From: Smittia aterrima
Taxonomy: Eukaryota > Arthropoda > Insecta > Diptera > Chironomidae
Assembly: GCA_033063855.1 (NCBI GenBank)
Contig: CP093831.1
Location: 27,714,001 to 27,778,000, forward strand
Length of the DNA stretch: 64,000 bases
Reading direction: 5' to 3'
Shown here: piece by piece, positions 1-9,204 of the stretch
Layout: each line of letters begins with the position of its first letter
Position numbering within the stretch: position 1 is the stretch's first letter
Translations under genes and position numbers: made by a program
The notes under the pieces: model-generated
The model's input: only the letters and a program-made list of their open reading frames with translations
What the model was told of the DNA's origin: nothing
Databases searched by the model: none

Positions 1-335
1 TGCAATACTTTTTTTAAAATAAATTATTCATTGAAATGTGAACGTGGAGCATCTTTCTTTGAAAATGTCGCTATGACGTTGTCAAGTCGATGAAAGGAAA
101 TGCGGATTTTCATTTAATAATTAATTTTTCATGCTTTTCTTTGTGGCTTTGCACACGTGCCATTATTTTTTTAGTAATAACATTAAGATTAAAAGAATTT
201 AAAAGAAAAGAGAAATTTATTAAATTCAAAATTCGGTGTTTGCTGTTCAAATATTAACTCTTCAAAAGAATTCGATGAAATCAAGCGGGAAAACTTATTT
301 TCCTATTTCAATTTAAGGACAAAATAGGAAATAAG
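1..335 (-). repeat. Array spacer block, - orientation, left edge
   Basis: This stretch matches the spacer block found beside - strand receptors, for example 20460-20690. It has the same order of landmarks: GCAATAC, AAATAAATTATTCATTGAAATG, a GTCGCTATGACGTTGTC stretch, and a TTTGCACACGTGCCATTATT stretch. No gene is seen. Its - orientation differs from the + orientation of the sequence that starts near 340, so an inversion boundary falls at about 335. Confidence 0.7.
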
Positions 336-340
336 GATGA

Positions 341-473
341 AAGTTTTCAATGGAATCTCCTACACAGTTGACTTTGAAACGTTGAAAATTAAGTTTTTTT
401 TTCTAAAGACTTTTCATTTCAGATTTTACGATTCAATTACTCGCTTCTGACTTTGCTACGGACGACAAATTAA
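341..473 (+). pseudogene. Odorant receptor 3' fragment
   Basis: This is the end of receptor exon 4 (Phe-Asn-Gly-Ile-Ser-Tyr-Thr-Val-Asp-Phe-Glu-Thr-Leu), a short intron ending TTTCAG at 417-422, and a complete exon 5 at 423-473 reading ILRFNYSLLTLLRTTN and stop. The rest of the gene is absent upstream. It is a relic of a second + strand receptor next to OR-1. Confidence 0.8.
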
Positions 474-740
474 ATATCGAAAAATATCGCATTTCCAACC
501 CTTTCCGTCAACGTCAAACGACCTGAAGAAAAATGCTTTCCCAGAATAAATTTTACATTTCAATTAATAATTTATTTTAATAACAGTCTTGACTATATTG
601 CATCGCACAACGTTTGAAATACTGTCGAGCTCTACAGGTTCAATATTTAATCATTGTCTAGATCAGTATTGGAGAAAAAAATATTTTTATTCATTAATAT
701 TTCATTTAAAAAAATTGTTTCCTTTGAAATAAATTCAAAC
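474..740 (+). repeat. Array spacer block, + orientation
   Basis: Reverse complement of the spacer that follows the - strand genes, including GTTTGAAATACTGTCGAGCTC-like sequence at 613-635. It separates the receptor fragment from OR-1. No coding sequence is seen. Confidence 0.65.
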
Positions 741-766
741 TCTCATTCGTCGACTGACTGTTAGCC
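741..766 (+). promoter_or_regulatory. Conserved upstream block of OR-1
   Basis: Reads TCTCATTCGTCG then ACTGACTGTTAGCC, ending 21 nt before the OR-1 start codon. Near-identical blocks sit 20-100 nt before the start codon of most receptors in the window. In gene orientation the consensus is about CATTCGTCGATTGACAGTGA followed by GCC. An AT-rich stretch with TATA-like AAATATTTTATTT sequence lies 40-60 nt further upstream in many copies. The position fits a core promoter with an initiator-like CAGT, but the transcription start is inferred. Confidence 0.55.
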
Positions 767-787
767 TAGTAGGACCGAAAATAAAAA

Positions 788-2151
788 ATGGAAATCATCG
801 AAGGACCTTCCGTTCATGCAACTCGAATGGTTAAAGTTTTTGGAATTTTGTGGAGATTTTTGCATCCTTTCAGTGATGAAGGAAAATGGAATATTTTGTA
901 AAATTACTAAAAACTTTAAAATCTTTGAATTTATTAAAAGTTTTTTCTTTCAGTTTCATCTTAGTTGTCATAACTCAAGGCAATTTTCTGATCGGAATTG
1001 GATCCTACGTTGTTGTTTCTGGATTGACAAAATTAACACCGATTGAGTTGGTGGAGAATGCTGGATATTTTCGTAAGAAGCTTTCAATGCCACTGATCAT
1101 TTACTAACTTTTATTATTTAAAGTTCAAGTCCTTCGCCATTTCGGTTACTTGGTGATTTTAGTTCTTTTGCGAAAGAGGATTCGATCGGCGATCGATAAA
1201 ATTGTCAAAGAAAGGTGAGAAATATTAAAATTAAACTTCACACGTTCATTGATTACTTTCAGAGTTCAACTTCGCTCGACCGACGACGATTGGTCGCTCT
1301 CGATTGGTTACATGAAGAAAGAATTTAAAACCTCTGTCGTCAGCACAGCGATAGCGATTCTTAATTTTAACCTCCTCGCCTTTTCACCTTTTCTCGTTGA
1401 TAATATCAATCAGTATCAGTTGCCGTACAACTTCTATTTCGTTTATTTTCCGTTCGGCGCTTTTATGACTCCTGAGTGGTTCATTCAATTCATTCAAATC
1501 GCTGTTATGGTTAATTTTGCAGGAGCCATTTTTTTCTTTTATTCTGGATACGTTTTGCTGCTCATGAACTTTTCATGTTTTAAAATCGACGCTTTGACTC
1601 TTCAAGTTAAAAGAATGTTTGACAAAGAATTTAGCGAAAATTTGATCAAGGAGCAAGTGAAGAAAACAGTTTTACGAAGCTATCGAGTCATGGATTGGAT
1701 GAACGAAGCACGAAAGCTCTTAAGATTCAATTTCTTAATCGATTTTTCAATGTCAGCATTCATCATCTGCACGTTCCTGTTCACTTTGAGTTCTGACATC
1801 CTTGAGTCGATCCCGATGTTCGTTTTTATTTTTGTTGCAATTGTGTCACTCTCAGTTTTGTGTTGGATGGGAAATCGAGTTAACGTTTGCATCGAGAACT
1901 TAACTTCAGCTGTCTACGAAGTCGAATGGTACACTCAGAATGCCGAGACCCAAAAAGATCATCTGAAGATCTTGATCATGGCTCAGCGATTGAAAGGTTT
2001 CAATGGAATCTTCTACACAGTTGACTTTGAAACGTTGCTTACGGTTTGCATATTTATTTATTCGATGCCGGCATTTTTTAATGAGTTATCTTCATTTCAG
2101 ATTCTGCAATTCACTTACTCGCTTTGGACTTTGTTACGAACGACAAACTAA
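788..2151 (+). CDS. Odorant receptor OR-1 (7tm_6 family)
   Basis: Insect odorant receptor, about 383 aa. It is expected to be a tuning subunit that pairs with the Orco co-receptor as a ligand-gated cation channel in olfactory neuron membranes. Exons: 788-897, 954-1072, 1124-1214, 1263-2043, 2101-2151; all introns have GT-AG ends. Exon 1 gives the soluble N-terminus starting MEIIEGPSVHATR. Exon 2 holds TM1 and exon 3 TM2. Exon 4 starts RVQLRSTDDDW and carries TM3-TM6 with the LPYNF...YFPFG loop, MNFSC, RSYRVMDWMNEA, CWMGNRVNVCIENL and YEVEWYTQ. Exon 5 ends the last helix (YSLWTLLRTTN). It is the only full-length + strand receptor, and its closest relative is OR-21, 52 kb away on the other strand. 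Confidence 0.88.
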
Positions 2152-2616
2152 AGTTACGCTGACAATCAAAATATCGCTTCAACTTTTCATTGAGACATTT
2201 GAACAATTTCGAATTTAATAAATGTATTAACTGAAGAGTGACGGCACGTGTTGAGATTTGTCATGAAAAATAAATTATTGGTTGAACTTTGTTAGCCTTC
2301 AAAATATTTATATCGATTGGAAAAATGTGCATCTCCCTTCGTCAATGTCGCAACGACCTATTGTCATATAAAAATGCACCCCAAGATTTAATTTAAATTC
2401 AATGAAAAATTGATTTTACAAATTTTATTGTTCAAGGTTTGAAATATTTAAACATTTTCTAAGCCAATATAAAAGGAAAGAGAGAGCCAATATTTAGGAA
2501 AGAGAAATATTTTTATTCTTTAATGTTTATCTTGAAAAATTAAATTCAAACTCCCATTCGTTGATTGAGGATTGAGGCTAAGCCAAGTGAGACCGAAAAT
2601 CAAATTATAAGTTTAT
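2152..2616 (+). other. OR-1 3' flank and an orphan promoter block
   Basis: The OR-1 3' flank is followed at 2555-2605 by another copy of the conserved upstream block (CCCATTCGTTGATTG...AAGCCAAGTGAGACCG). No exon 1 follows it. The next cassette's gene appears to have been lost at the inversion junction. Confidence 0.5.
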
Positions 2617-3124
2617 TAAATTTCTCTTTTCTTCTAATTTTTTTCTTAACTTTCATTTATCACTTAAATAAATAATGACTCGTGTGCAAAGACACAAACA
2701 AAAGTATGAAGTCTTTGTTACCCCCGAACTAATATTGATGCATTTCCAACCCTTTTCGTCAACGTCACAGCGACCTACTTTCGAAGGAAAAAGCTTTCTC
2801 AGAATAAATTTTGCAGTTCATTTAATAATTTACATTAATAACAGTCTCGACTGCATTGCATCGTTCAACGTTTGAAATACTGTCGAGCTCTACAGGCTTA
2901 ATATTTTATTTTATATCTGTCTATTAAATGAACTGTAAAATTTATTCTGGGGAGCATTTTTCTATAAAAAGTAGATCGCTATGACGTTGTCGGAAGGGTT
3001 GGAAATGCATCAATATTAGTTCGAAGGTTAACAAAAACTTCATGCTTTTGTTTTGCACAGGTGCCATTATTTATTCAGGATTTACATGAAAGTCAAAAGA
3101 AATTTGAAGAAAAGAGAAATTTAA
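2617..3124. repeat. Palindrome of spacer blocks at inversion junction
   Basis: The left arm (about 2617-2832) and right arm (about 2924-3124) are diverged inverted copies of the same spacer. Both contain a GGGTTGGAAATGCATCAATATTAGTT-type stretch, a CACGTGCCATTATTTATT-type stretch and TAGAAGAAAAGAGAAATTTAA-type ends, in opposite orientation. Left of the axis the array reads +, right of it -. This marks the right edge of the inverted OR-1 cassette. Confidence 0.65.
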
Positions 3125-3494
3125 TTCAAAATTCCCATTTTAATTTTGAGACACAAGACCTGGAAAAGCTTAAATGCTAAAAATGTCTCTAAGGTAGGTA
3201 ATTAAATTATTTTTTATGTCAGACTGATACAAATTGATGATGAACGATCGTATTTTTTCTCAAACGAGGAGAAAAGATAAAGATTAATTTCGTTCGAGTC
3301 TAATTTTCGCGCAATTTTTCTTTAATAGATTTATGCTTTCTTCACCGCTTACGCCGACACATAAATATTATATTAAGTGAAAGGACATCGCGAGTGGATT
3401 TTAGTTTGTCGTTTGAAGCAAAGCCATCAGCGAGTAATAATTCAAACAAGTAGTTGTGTAGTTGTGCACAATCATTTCCACACTCATTCACTGC
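3125..3494. other. Intergenic, no gene seen
   Basis: AT-rich spacer. It includes a short scrap, TTTTTATGTCAGACTG at about 3210, that resembles the sequence upstream of the UPF0235 gene (51340-51360). A receptor exon 5-like sequence (TTTTAGTTTGTCGTTTG) occurs at 3399-3415 without the rest of a gene. Confidence 0.4.
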
Positions 3495-3502
3495 AACGTT
3501 TA

Positions 3503-4529
3503 GGGACATGGGATTTCCATGGAAAAGTATATAATTTATATATAAATTATATATAAATTATATATAATTTACATGTTGACTTTTCTCATTATATATAAAT
3601 TATATACAAATTATATATAAATTATATATAAATTATAGTTTATACATAATTTATATATTTAAAAACCGTACAATTTCCATGCGACACCAAATTGTTTTTA
3701 TGGAAATTATTTATAATCAATATATAAAAAATATATAATTTATATACTTTTTATATATAAATTGAAAAACAGAGAAAACAGAATATATCATGATATATCT
3801 CGCATGTATCATAGTTTTCATCAAATGTTTATAAATTATATACAAAAAGGATATAATTTATATACATTTTATAAATAAATCTTTGAAATTAAAAATTTTA
3901 TATTTTGTTTTTATCAAATCATTTCATTGTACATAAGCGAATTGAAAAATTATTTCTTGCTTCGGAGAGATTTTATATCCACATTACTAGGTATTTCATA
4001 AAAACGTGGACTCGACGATATAAGCCTTCAGATTGGTGCGTAGGTTTAGATGAACGCACCAACAATTGTGTTGAATAACTAAACAGTCAATTAAAACGTC
4101 AATTCTCTTACATATGTACAATAAAATGATACAATAAGTTCATTTAAAACAAAATATAAAATTTTTAATTTCGAAAATTTATTTATAAAATGTATTTATA
4201 AAATATTTAAGGAAAACTATGATACATGCGAGATATATCATGATATATTCTGTTTTCTTTGTTTTTCAATTTATATATAAAATGTATATAAATTATATAT
4301 TTTTTATATATAAATTATAAATAATTTCCATGAAAACAATTTGGTGTCGCATGGAAATTGTACGGTTTTTTTATATATAAATTATATATAAACTATAATT
4401 TATATATAATTTATATATAATTTGTATATAATTTATATATAATGAGAAAAGTCATCATGTAAATTATATATAATTTATATATAAATTATATATAAATTAT
4501 ATACTTTTCCATGGAAATACCACCACCCC
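3503..4529. mobile_element. Foldback element FB1, long inverted repeats
   Basis: About 1.03 kb made of two long inverted arms of TATATAAATTATATAT-type short repeats around a middle without coding sequence. The ends are GGGACATGGGATTTCC (left) and, inverted, GGGGTGGTGGTATTTCC (right), both leading into ATGGAAAAGTATATAA. Flanking AACGTTTA at 3495-3502 and 4530-4537 is a target duplication of 8 bp (9 with the preceding C). A related unoccupied site is at about 6928-6960. Long repeat-built arms with 8-10 bp duplications resemble Drosophila foldback/Mutator-like non-autonomous DNA transposons; the class is inferred. Confidence 0.8.
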
Positions 4530-4540
4530 AACGTTTATTG

Positions 4541-4680
4541 TTGCGACTTCATGAATGCAGGAAGAGCAGAGCAGTCAACGGCGCATTGTTGTCGGCGGTC
4601 GAACACTACTGTGTCAGTCATTTTAACACACATGCCACATTCCAATGATGTGTTGTTACCTGGGATTAAATCGTATGGAG
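4541..4680 (-). other. Possible small Cys-containing ORF, copy 1
   Basis: On the - strand this reads PGNNTSLECGMCVKMTDTVV and then a Cys-containing tail ending in TAA, adjacent to the right target duplication of FB1. It is a diverged paralogue of the 6934-7161 ORF. The reading frame has been kept between copies while bases changed. No start codon or upstream exon is clear. The product is unknown. Confidence 0.3.
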
Positions 4681-4779
4681 GGTAGTTCCAAAAGGGGAGT
4701 GGCTTTGCTGCATATTTTTTTATTATTTATTCATCCTGTGAGTGAGAAAATATTTTTTCCCTCGATTGACCTAGACAAT

Positions 4780-5075
4780 GTCTAACACATTGAACTTGTT
4801 GAGCTGAACTTGAAAGTAGGTTGCTATGACATATCTAGACGAAGAGGGTTGGAAATGCAATATTTTTCCAATCGATGCATTTAATATCTGAATGCTATAA
4901 AAGTTCATACTTTTGTGTTCTGCAACAGAACTTCTGTTGATGCCTTGCATACGTAACTTTATTTATTCAGTTATTACATAAGCTTAAAAAAGCTTAACAG
5001 AAGTGACAGATTTTTTAAATTCAAATCGCAAAAGTGTCTCGATAATGAAGCGACATTTTGATAATCAGAGTAATT
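4780..5075 (-). repeat. Array spacer block downstream of OR-2
   Basis: Copy of the array spacer: GACCTAGACAATGTC, TTGAACTTGTTGAGCTGAAC, a GTAGGTTGCTATGAC stretch and a TTTGCATACGTAACTTTATTTATTCAG-type stretch. It runs up to the OR-2 stop codon. No gene is seen. Confidence 0.65.
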
Positions 5076-6375
5076 TTAGTTTGTCGTCCGTAGCAAAGCC
5101 AGCAGCGAATAAGTGAATCGCAGAATCTTCAGCAGCGTTTCAAAATCAACAAAATTGAAGATTCCGTTGAAACATTTCAATCGCTGAGACATGATCAAGA
5201 TCAAGAGAAGATCTTTTCGATTTTTTGGGTTCTGAGTGAACCATTCGACTTCGTAGATCGATGAAGTTAAGTTTTTAATGCAAATATTTACGCGATTTCC
5301 CATCCAACACAAAACTGAGAGTTGTGAGAATTCCGAGCAAACCAACAAGAACATCGAGGTGAATTGAAATGCATCAGAGTTTAGAGTGTACAAACTCATG
5401 CATAAGATTAATGCTGCGAGCGAAAATTCAATTAAGAAACTGAATCTTAAGATCGCTTGTGCCTCTTCCATCCATTCCATGACTCGATAGCTTCGCAAAA
5501 TTGTTTTGTTCACTTGATCCTTGATCAAATTGTCTTCAGATCCTTTCAGAAACATTTTCTTAACTTGAAGAGTCAGAGCGTCGATTTCCCAGCATGAAAA
5601 GTTCATGAGAAACAAAACGTTTCCAGTGTAACAATAAAAGAAGGGAATTCCGAGAATCGCGATTATCACTTGTTGAATGTAATGAATGAACCACTTTGGA
5701 GTCATGAAAGAGTCGAACGGCAAGTAAACGAAATAGTTGTTGTAGGGCAACTGATATTCATTGAGATTGTCAATGAAAAAAGTTGAAAAGATGACGAAGA
5801 TGAAAGTAAGAATCATTATCACTGCGCTGACGACAGATATTTTAAATTCTTTCTTCATGTAATCAATCGAGAGTGACCAATCGTCGTCAGTTGAACGAAG
5901 TTGTAATCTGTAAGAATTCAATGAAAGTAAGAAATTAAATTTAACTATTTCTTGCCTTTCTTCGACAATCTTATCGATCGCTCCTTGAATCCTGCGTTGT
6001 AGAAGAAACATGACCGTCATGTATCCAAGATGGCGAATCATTTGAACTTTAAATTTATGAAATTAGAAAATTAATCGCTTGTTAGAAATCTCCTTACAAA
6101 AAATTCCAGCGTTCTCCATCAACTCAATCGCTGTTAAGCCTTCAGAGATTAAAACGTAGGAGCTGACAGCAATCACAAAGTATACATGAACAGTGAGAAG
6201 TAGAATGAAGCTGTAAAACGAAATCGTCACAAATAAATATTTTACAAGTTTAACGATTTCACAAATTATTTAATTTTCCTTCAGCGTTGAGAGGATTCAG
6301 AAATTTCCACACAATCCCAACATGAACTTCAACAATTCGAGTTGCATGAACGGAAGGTCCTTCGATGATTTTCAT
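5076..6375 (-). CDS. Odorant receptor OR-2
   Basis: About 382 aa. Exons (5' to 3'): 6375-6263, 6210-6098, 6046-5956, 5907-5076. Exons 4 and 5 are fused: intron 4 is missing exactly at the paralogous splice point (AAG joined to ATTCTG). Intron 3 (5955-5908) has a GC donor, AAAG/GCAAGAAA, is 48 nt long and has no in-frame stop. If it were retained, 16 residues would be added between the ICL1 motifs VEERQ and RLQLRSTDDDW. The extracellular loop reads NEYQLPYNNYFVYLPFD. The start is the ATG that opens MKIIEGP, shared with the paralogues. The promoter block lies at about 6408-6440. Confidence 0.87.
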
Positions 6376-6407
6376 TTCTTTTTTTCCTGAATTACTTTTC
6401 GCGTTTA

Positions 6408-6440
6408 ACTTGGCTCACTGTGAAGCGACGACTGAGGGTT
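6408..6440 (-). promoter_or_regulatory. Conserved upstream block of OR-2
   Basis: AACTTGGCTCACTGTGAAGC then GACGACTGAGGGTT in + orientation, 33-65 nt before the start codon. Equivalent blocks lie at about 10548-10583, 13806-13842, 15850-15884, 18068-18103, 22446-22481, 28434-28470, 31978-32006, 36646-36682, 40276-40310, 48098-48130, 51149-51185, 55456-55490, 57207-57245 and 62625-62660. More diverged forms occur before OR-9, OR-13, OR-16, OR-17 and OR-20. Confidence 0.55.
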
Positions 6441-6677
6441 TAAATTAAATCAATCACAAAATTCCCATGAGAAGCAAATAATTCAAATTAAATATTAAAG
6501 AATAAAAACGCTGTTCGACATCAACTTACATAGACAATGACTAAATATTTAAAACAATATTAATTCTGAAATATTTCTATTTGAATTTGTCGACATTACC
6601 TGGCTTAGCAGCGAGCTAATTCATGAAAAGGATTATTCAAACTCATAAATGATTAAGTGTCTATGTAAAATTCTGAT

Positions 6678-6726
6678 TTAGTTTGTCGTTCGTAGCAAAG
6701 CCAGCAGTGAATAAGTGAATTGCGGA
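6678..6726 (-). pseudogene. Odorant receptor exon 5 remnant
   Basis: Reads QFTYSLLALLRTTN and stop on the - strand, without an exon 4 or a clear splice acceptor. It passes directly into spacer sequence (TTTTTCCAATCGAT). A relic of a deleted receptor. Confidence 0.75.
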
Positions 6727-6933
6727 TTTTTCCAATCGATATAATTATCAGTTTGAAGTAAGTAATTATCAGACTTTCACACTCATATTGGTTTCAACGG
6801 TGACGAAGTTCAATTAATAAATTATTTTTCATGCCTTTGTGCCTTTGCATGCGTGTCAAAATTTATTCAATTACATTAATAAAAGAACTAAAATGAAGAG
6901 AAAGATACAAGTAGTTGTGTTTAGCTTTCACAC

Positions 6934-7161
6934 TCATGCACTACAACGTTTAATGTTGTGACGATCAGACCAGTCAACGGCGCATGGTCGTCGGCAGTTG
7001 AACACTACTGTGTCAGTCATTCTAACACAAATGTCGCATTTCATTGATGTGTTGTTACTTGAAAGTTCGCATGATGAGTGAATTGTGAATAAAACTCCAA
7101 TAAATATTTCCCTCATACTCTCCATTCGAAGGAGTAGCCACAATTTCCTAAAATATTGCAA
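6934..7161 (-). CDS. Hypothetical small Cys-rich protein, copy 2
   Basis: An ORF of 75 codons, or 59 from the internal Met at MREIFIGVLF, which would start with a short hydrophobic stretch like a signal peptide. The C-terminal part reads SSNNTSMKCDICVRMTDTVV and then FNCRRPCAVDW, with five Cys in the last 36 residues. The related sequence at 4541-4680 keeps NNTS, the first two Cys, MTDTVVF and CAVD, which hints at coding constraint. I do not recognise the family. It could be a terminal exon or a chance ORF. FB1 inserted into the equivalent site of copy 1. Confidence 0.3.
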   Translation of the reverse strand: MQYFRKLWLLLRMESMREIFIGVLFTIHSSCELSSNNTSMKCDICVRMTDTVVFNCRRPCAVDWSDRHNIKRCSA

Positions 7162-7327
7162 TGTTTCACTAAGAAAATGTAGTCAATGATTTTCCCGCAT
7201 TCGCGCACGCATTTAATTCTGTCTTTCTCATTTCATATTTCAAGCGTAGCACATGACTATCAATAATAATTTGATTTGACTATTATTTAGACATTTTGTG
7301 AAATTTTCTTCTAAGCTTTTTATTCTC
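7162..7327. other. Intergenic, no gene seen
   Basis: AT-rich spacer up to the FB2 insertion site. I see no coding or structural signal. Confidence 0.4.
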
Positions 7328-7336
7328 ATTTATTCA

Positions 7337-8605
7337 GGGACATCGGAAATGACAGGAATTATATATAATTTATATATAAATTATATATAATTCAAAAAGT
7401 AAAGTTATAAATTACATATAATTTATATATAAATTACATATAAATTATATATAAATTATAGATTATACAAAAATTATATATAAAATTCCTACAATTTTCA
7501 TGCAAGTAAATATTTACTTGCGTGAAATCAAAAATATATATCATGCAAATATATACAAATTATATATAAAATGTATATAATTTATATATAATTTATATAC
7601 ATTTTATAAGAAAAACAAAATAGAATATATCTCGATCATTATTTGTATGCATCATAGTTTTCAATATAAATTTATCAATTATATATAAAAAGGATATAAT
7701 TTATATATATTTGGATTTTTTTTAGTTTAGTTTTGTTTTTTTCATGAATTTTTAACCCAATAAGAGCCAAGCTCTTTTTAACATAAGTGACTTTGGGCAA
7801 ATTAAGATTAATTGATTTCTTGTTGAGACGTTGAATTTTTCTTCCTTCGTTTCCACCGCCATCAACTGAAACAAAAACATTATTGGTTTCGACCGAGTTT
7901 CATACGAGGATTTAACGATATAAGCCTTCAGATTGATGCGTAGGTTAAGACTAAATAATTAATAAAATCTTCAAATTTCCGTCATCCTCACATCTGGGAT
8001 TTTACAGAGTACCTACTTCCTTTGTAGATTTGTCTTACGCTGCATTGGTTGTTGATCAACAACGAGGATTTATAGCTCGTGACTACTTCAAGCTCTCTCC
8101 ACCACTAAAACGTTGAGTTGCACGATTGGCGGCTGGACAAATAAAAAATGCAGATTTTCTTAAAACTATGGCCAATGCATCCAAATCATATAATATTTGT
8201 TTAAACGTTTCATTTTAAAGATTTGTTTCTAAAATGTATATAAATTATATCCCTTTTATATATAATTGATAAATATATAATGAAAACTATGATGCATAAA
8301 AATTGATCGAGATATATTCTATTTTATTTATCCTATAAAATGTATATAAATTATATATAAATTATATACATTTTATATATAATTTGTATATATTTGCATG
8401 ATATATATTTTTGATTTCAAGCAAGTAAATATTTTCTTGCATGAGAATCGTAAGAATTTTATATATAATTTTTGTATAATCTATAATTTATATATAATTT
8501 ATATGTAATTTATATATAAATTATATGTAATTTATAACTTTACTTTTTGAATTATATATAATTTATATATAAATTATATATAATTCCTGTCATTTCCCAG
8601 CGTCC
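7337..8605. mobile_element. Foldback element FB2
   Basis: About 1.27 kb. The arms begin GGGACATCGGAAATGACAGG (left) and, inverted, GGACGCTGGGAAATGACAGG (right), and continue as tandem ATTATATATAA-type repeats. The centre (about 7710-8220) is less repetitive and lacks a convincing ORF. ATTTATTCA flanks both ends (7328-7336, 8606-8614), a 9-bp target duplication. Arm structure and end sequence (GGGACAT) resemble FB1, and inner segments (a CTTTTTATATATAAATTG-like stretch) are shared in style, so the two are one family. No transposase is present. Confidence 0.78.
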
Positions 8606-8614
8606 ATTTATTCA

Positions 8615-9060
8615 TCTTGCAATCAAAACCCCACAAGTTGTGAGCCACAATACAGTTCTAAATCAAAAACCGAATTGATGATAGACAAAGTCTAACACAT
8701 TGAACCTGTTGAGCTAGACGATATTTCAAACGTTGGACGATGCAACACTTTTCTAAATAAATAATTAATTGAAATGTAAAATTTATGCTAGGGAAGCATT
8801 TTCCCTTGAAAGTAGGTCGCAGTGACTTAGACGAAGAGGGTTGGAAATGCGATATTTTTCCAATCGATGCATTTAATATTTGAAGGCTATCAAAGTTCAA
8901 ACTTTTGTGTTTTGTTGATGCCTTGCACATGTGACTTTATTTACTTAATTATTACATAAGTTTGAAAAGCTTAAAAGAAGTGAGTGATTTTTTAAAATCG
9001 AATCTCATAAGTGTCTCGATAAAAAGTTGAAGCGATATTTTGATTATCAGAGTGACTTTA
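8615..9060 (-). repeat. Array spacer block
   Basis: Contains the standard spacer order: GACAAAGTCTAACACATTGA, AACCTGTTGAGCTAGACGAT, GGGAAGCATTTTCCCTTGAA, GTCGCAGTGACTTAGACG. An ORF of 90 codons here (8658-8930, - strand) is just spacer sequence. No gene is seen. Confidence 0.6.
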
Positions 9061-9204
9061 ATCTGTTGAGTTAGCCCGGAAAGGTTTCACAAGAACAGAG
9101 ATAGGGCCAACTCCAACCATTCCGTTATCAAACACAGTTTTCATCAAATCAAAATATTCAAGGGAGAGATATGAAAGTTGTTGGACAAACAATAAGTTTC
9201 TTAA

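Noticed and set aside
3540..4510. TATATAAATTATATAT tracts as a satellite or CRISPR-like array
   Set aside because: The units are in two inverted arms with defined ends and a target duplication, so a foldback transposon explains them. There are no spacers of constant length.
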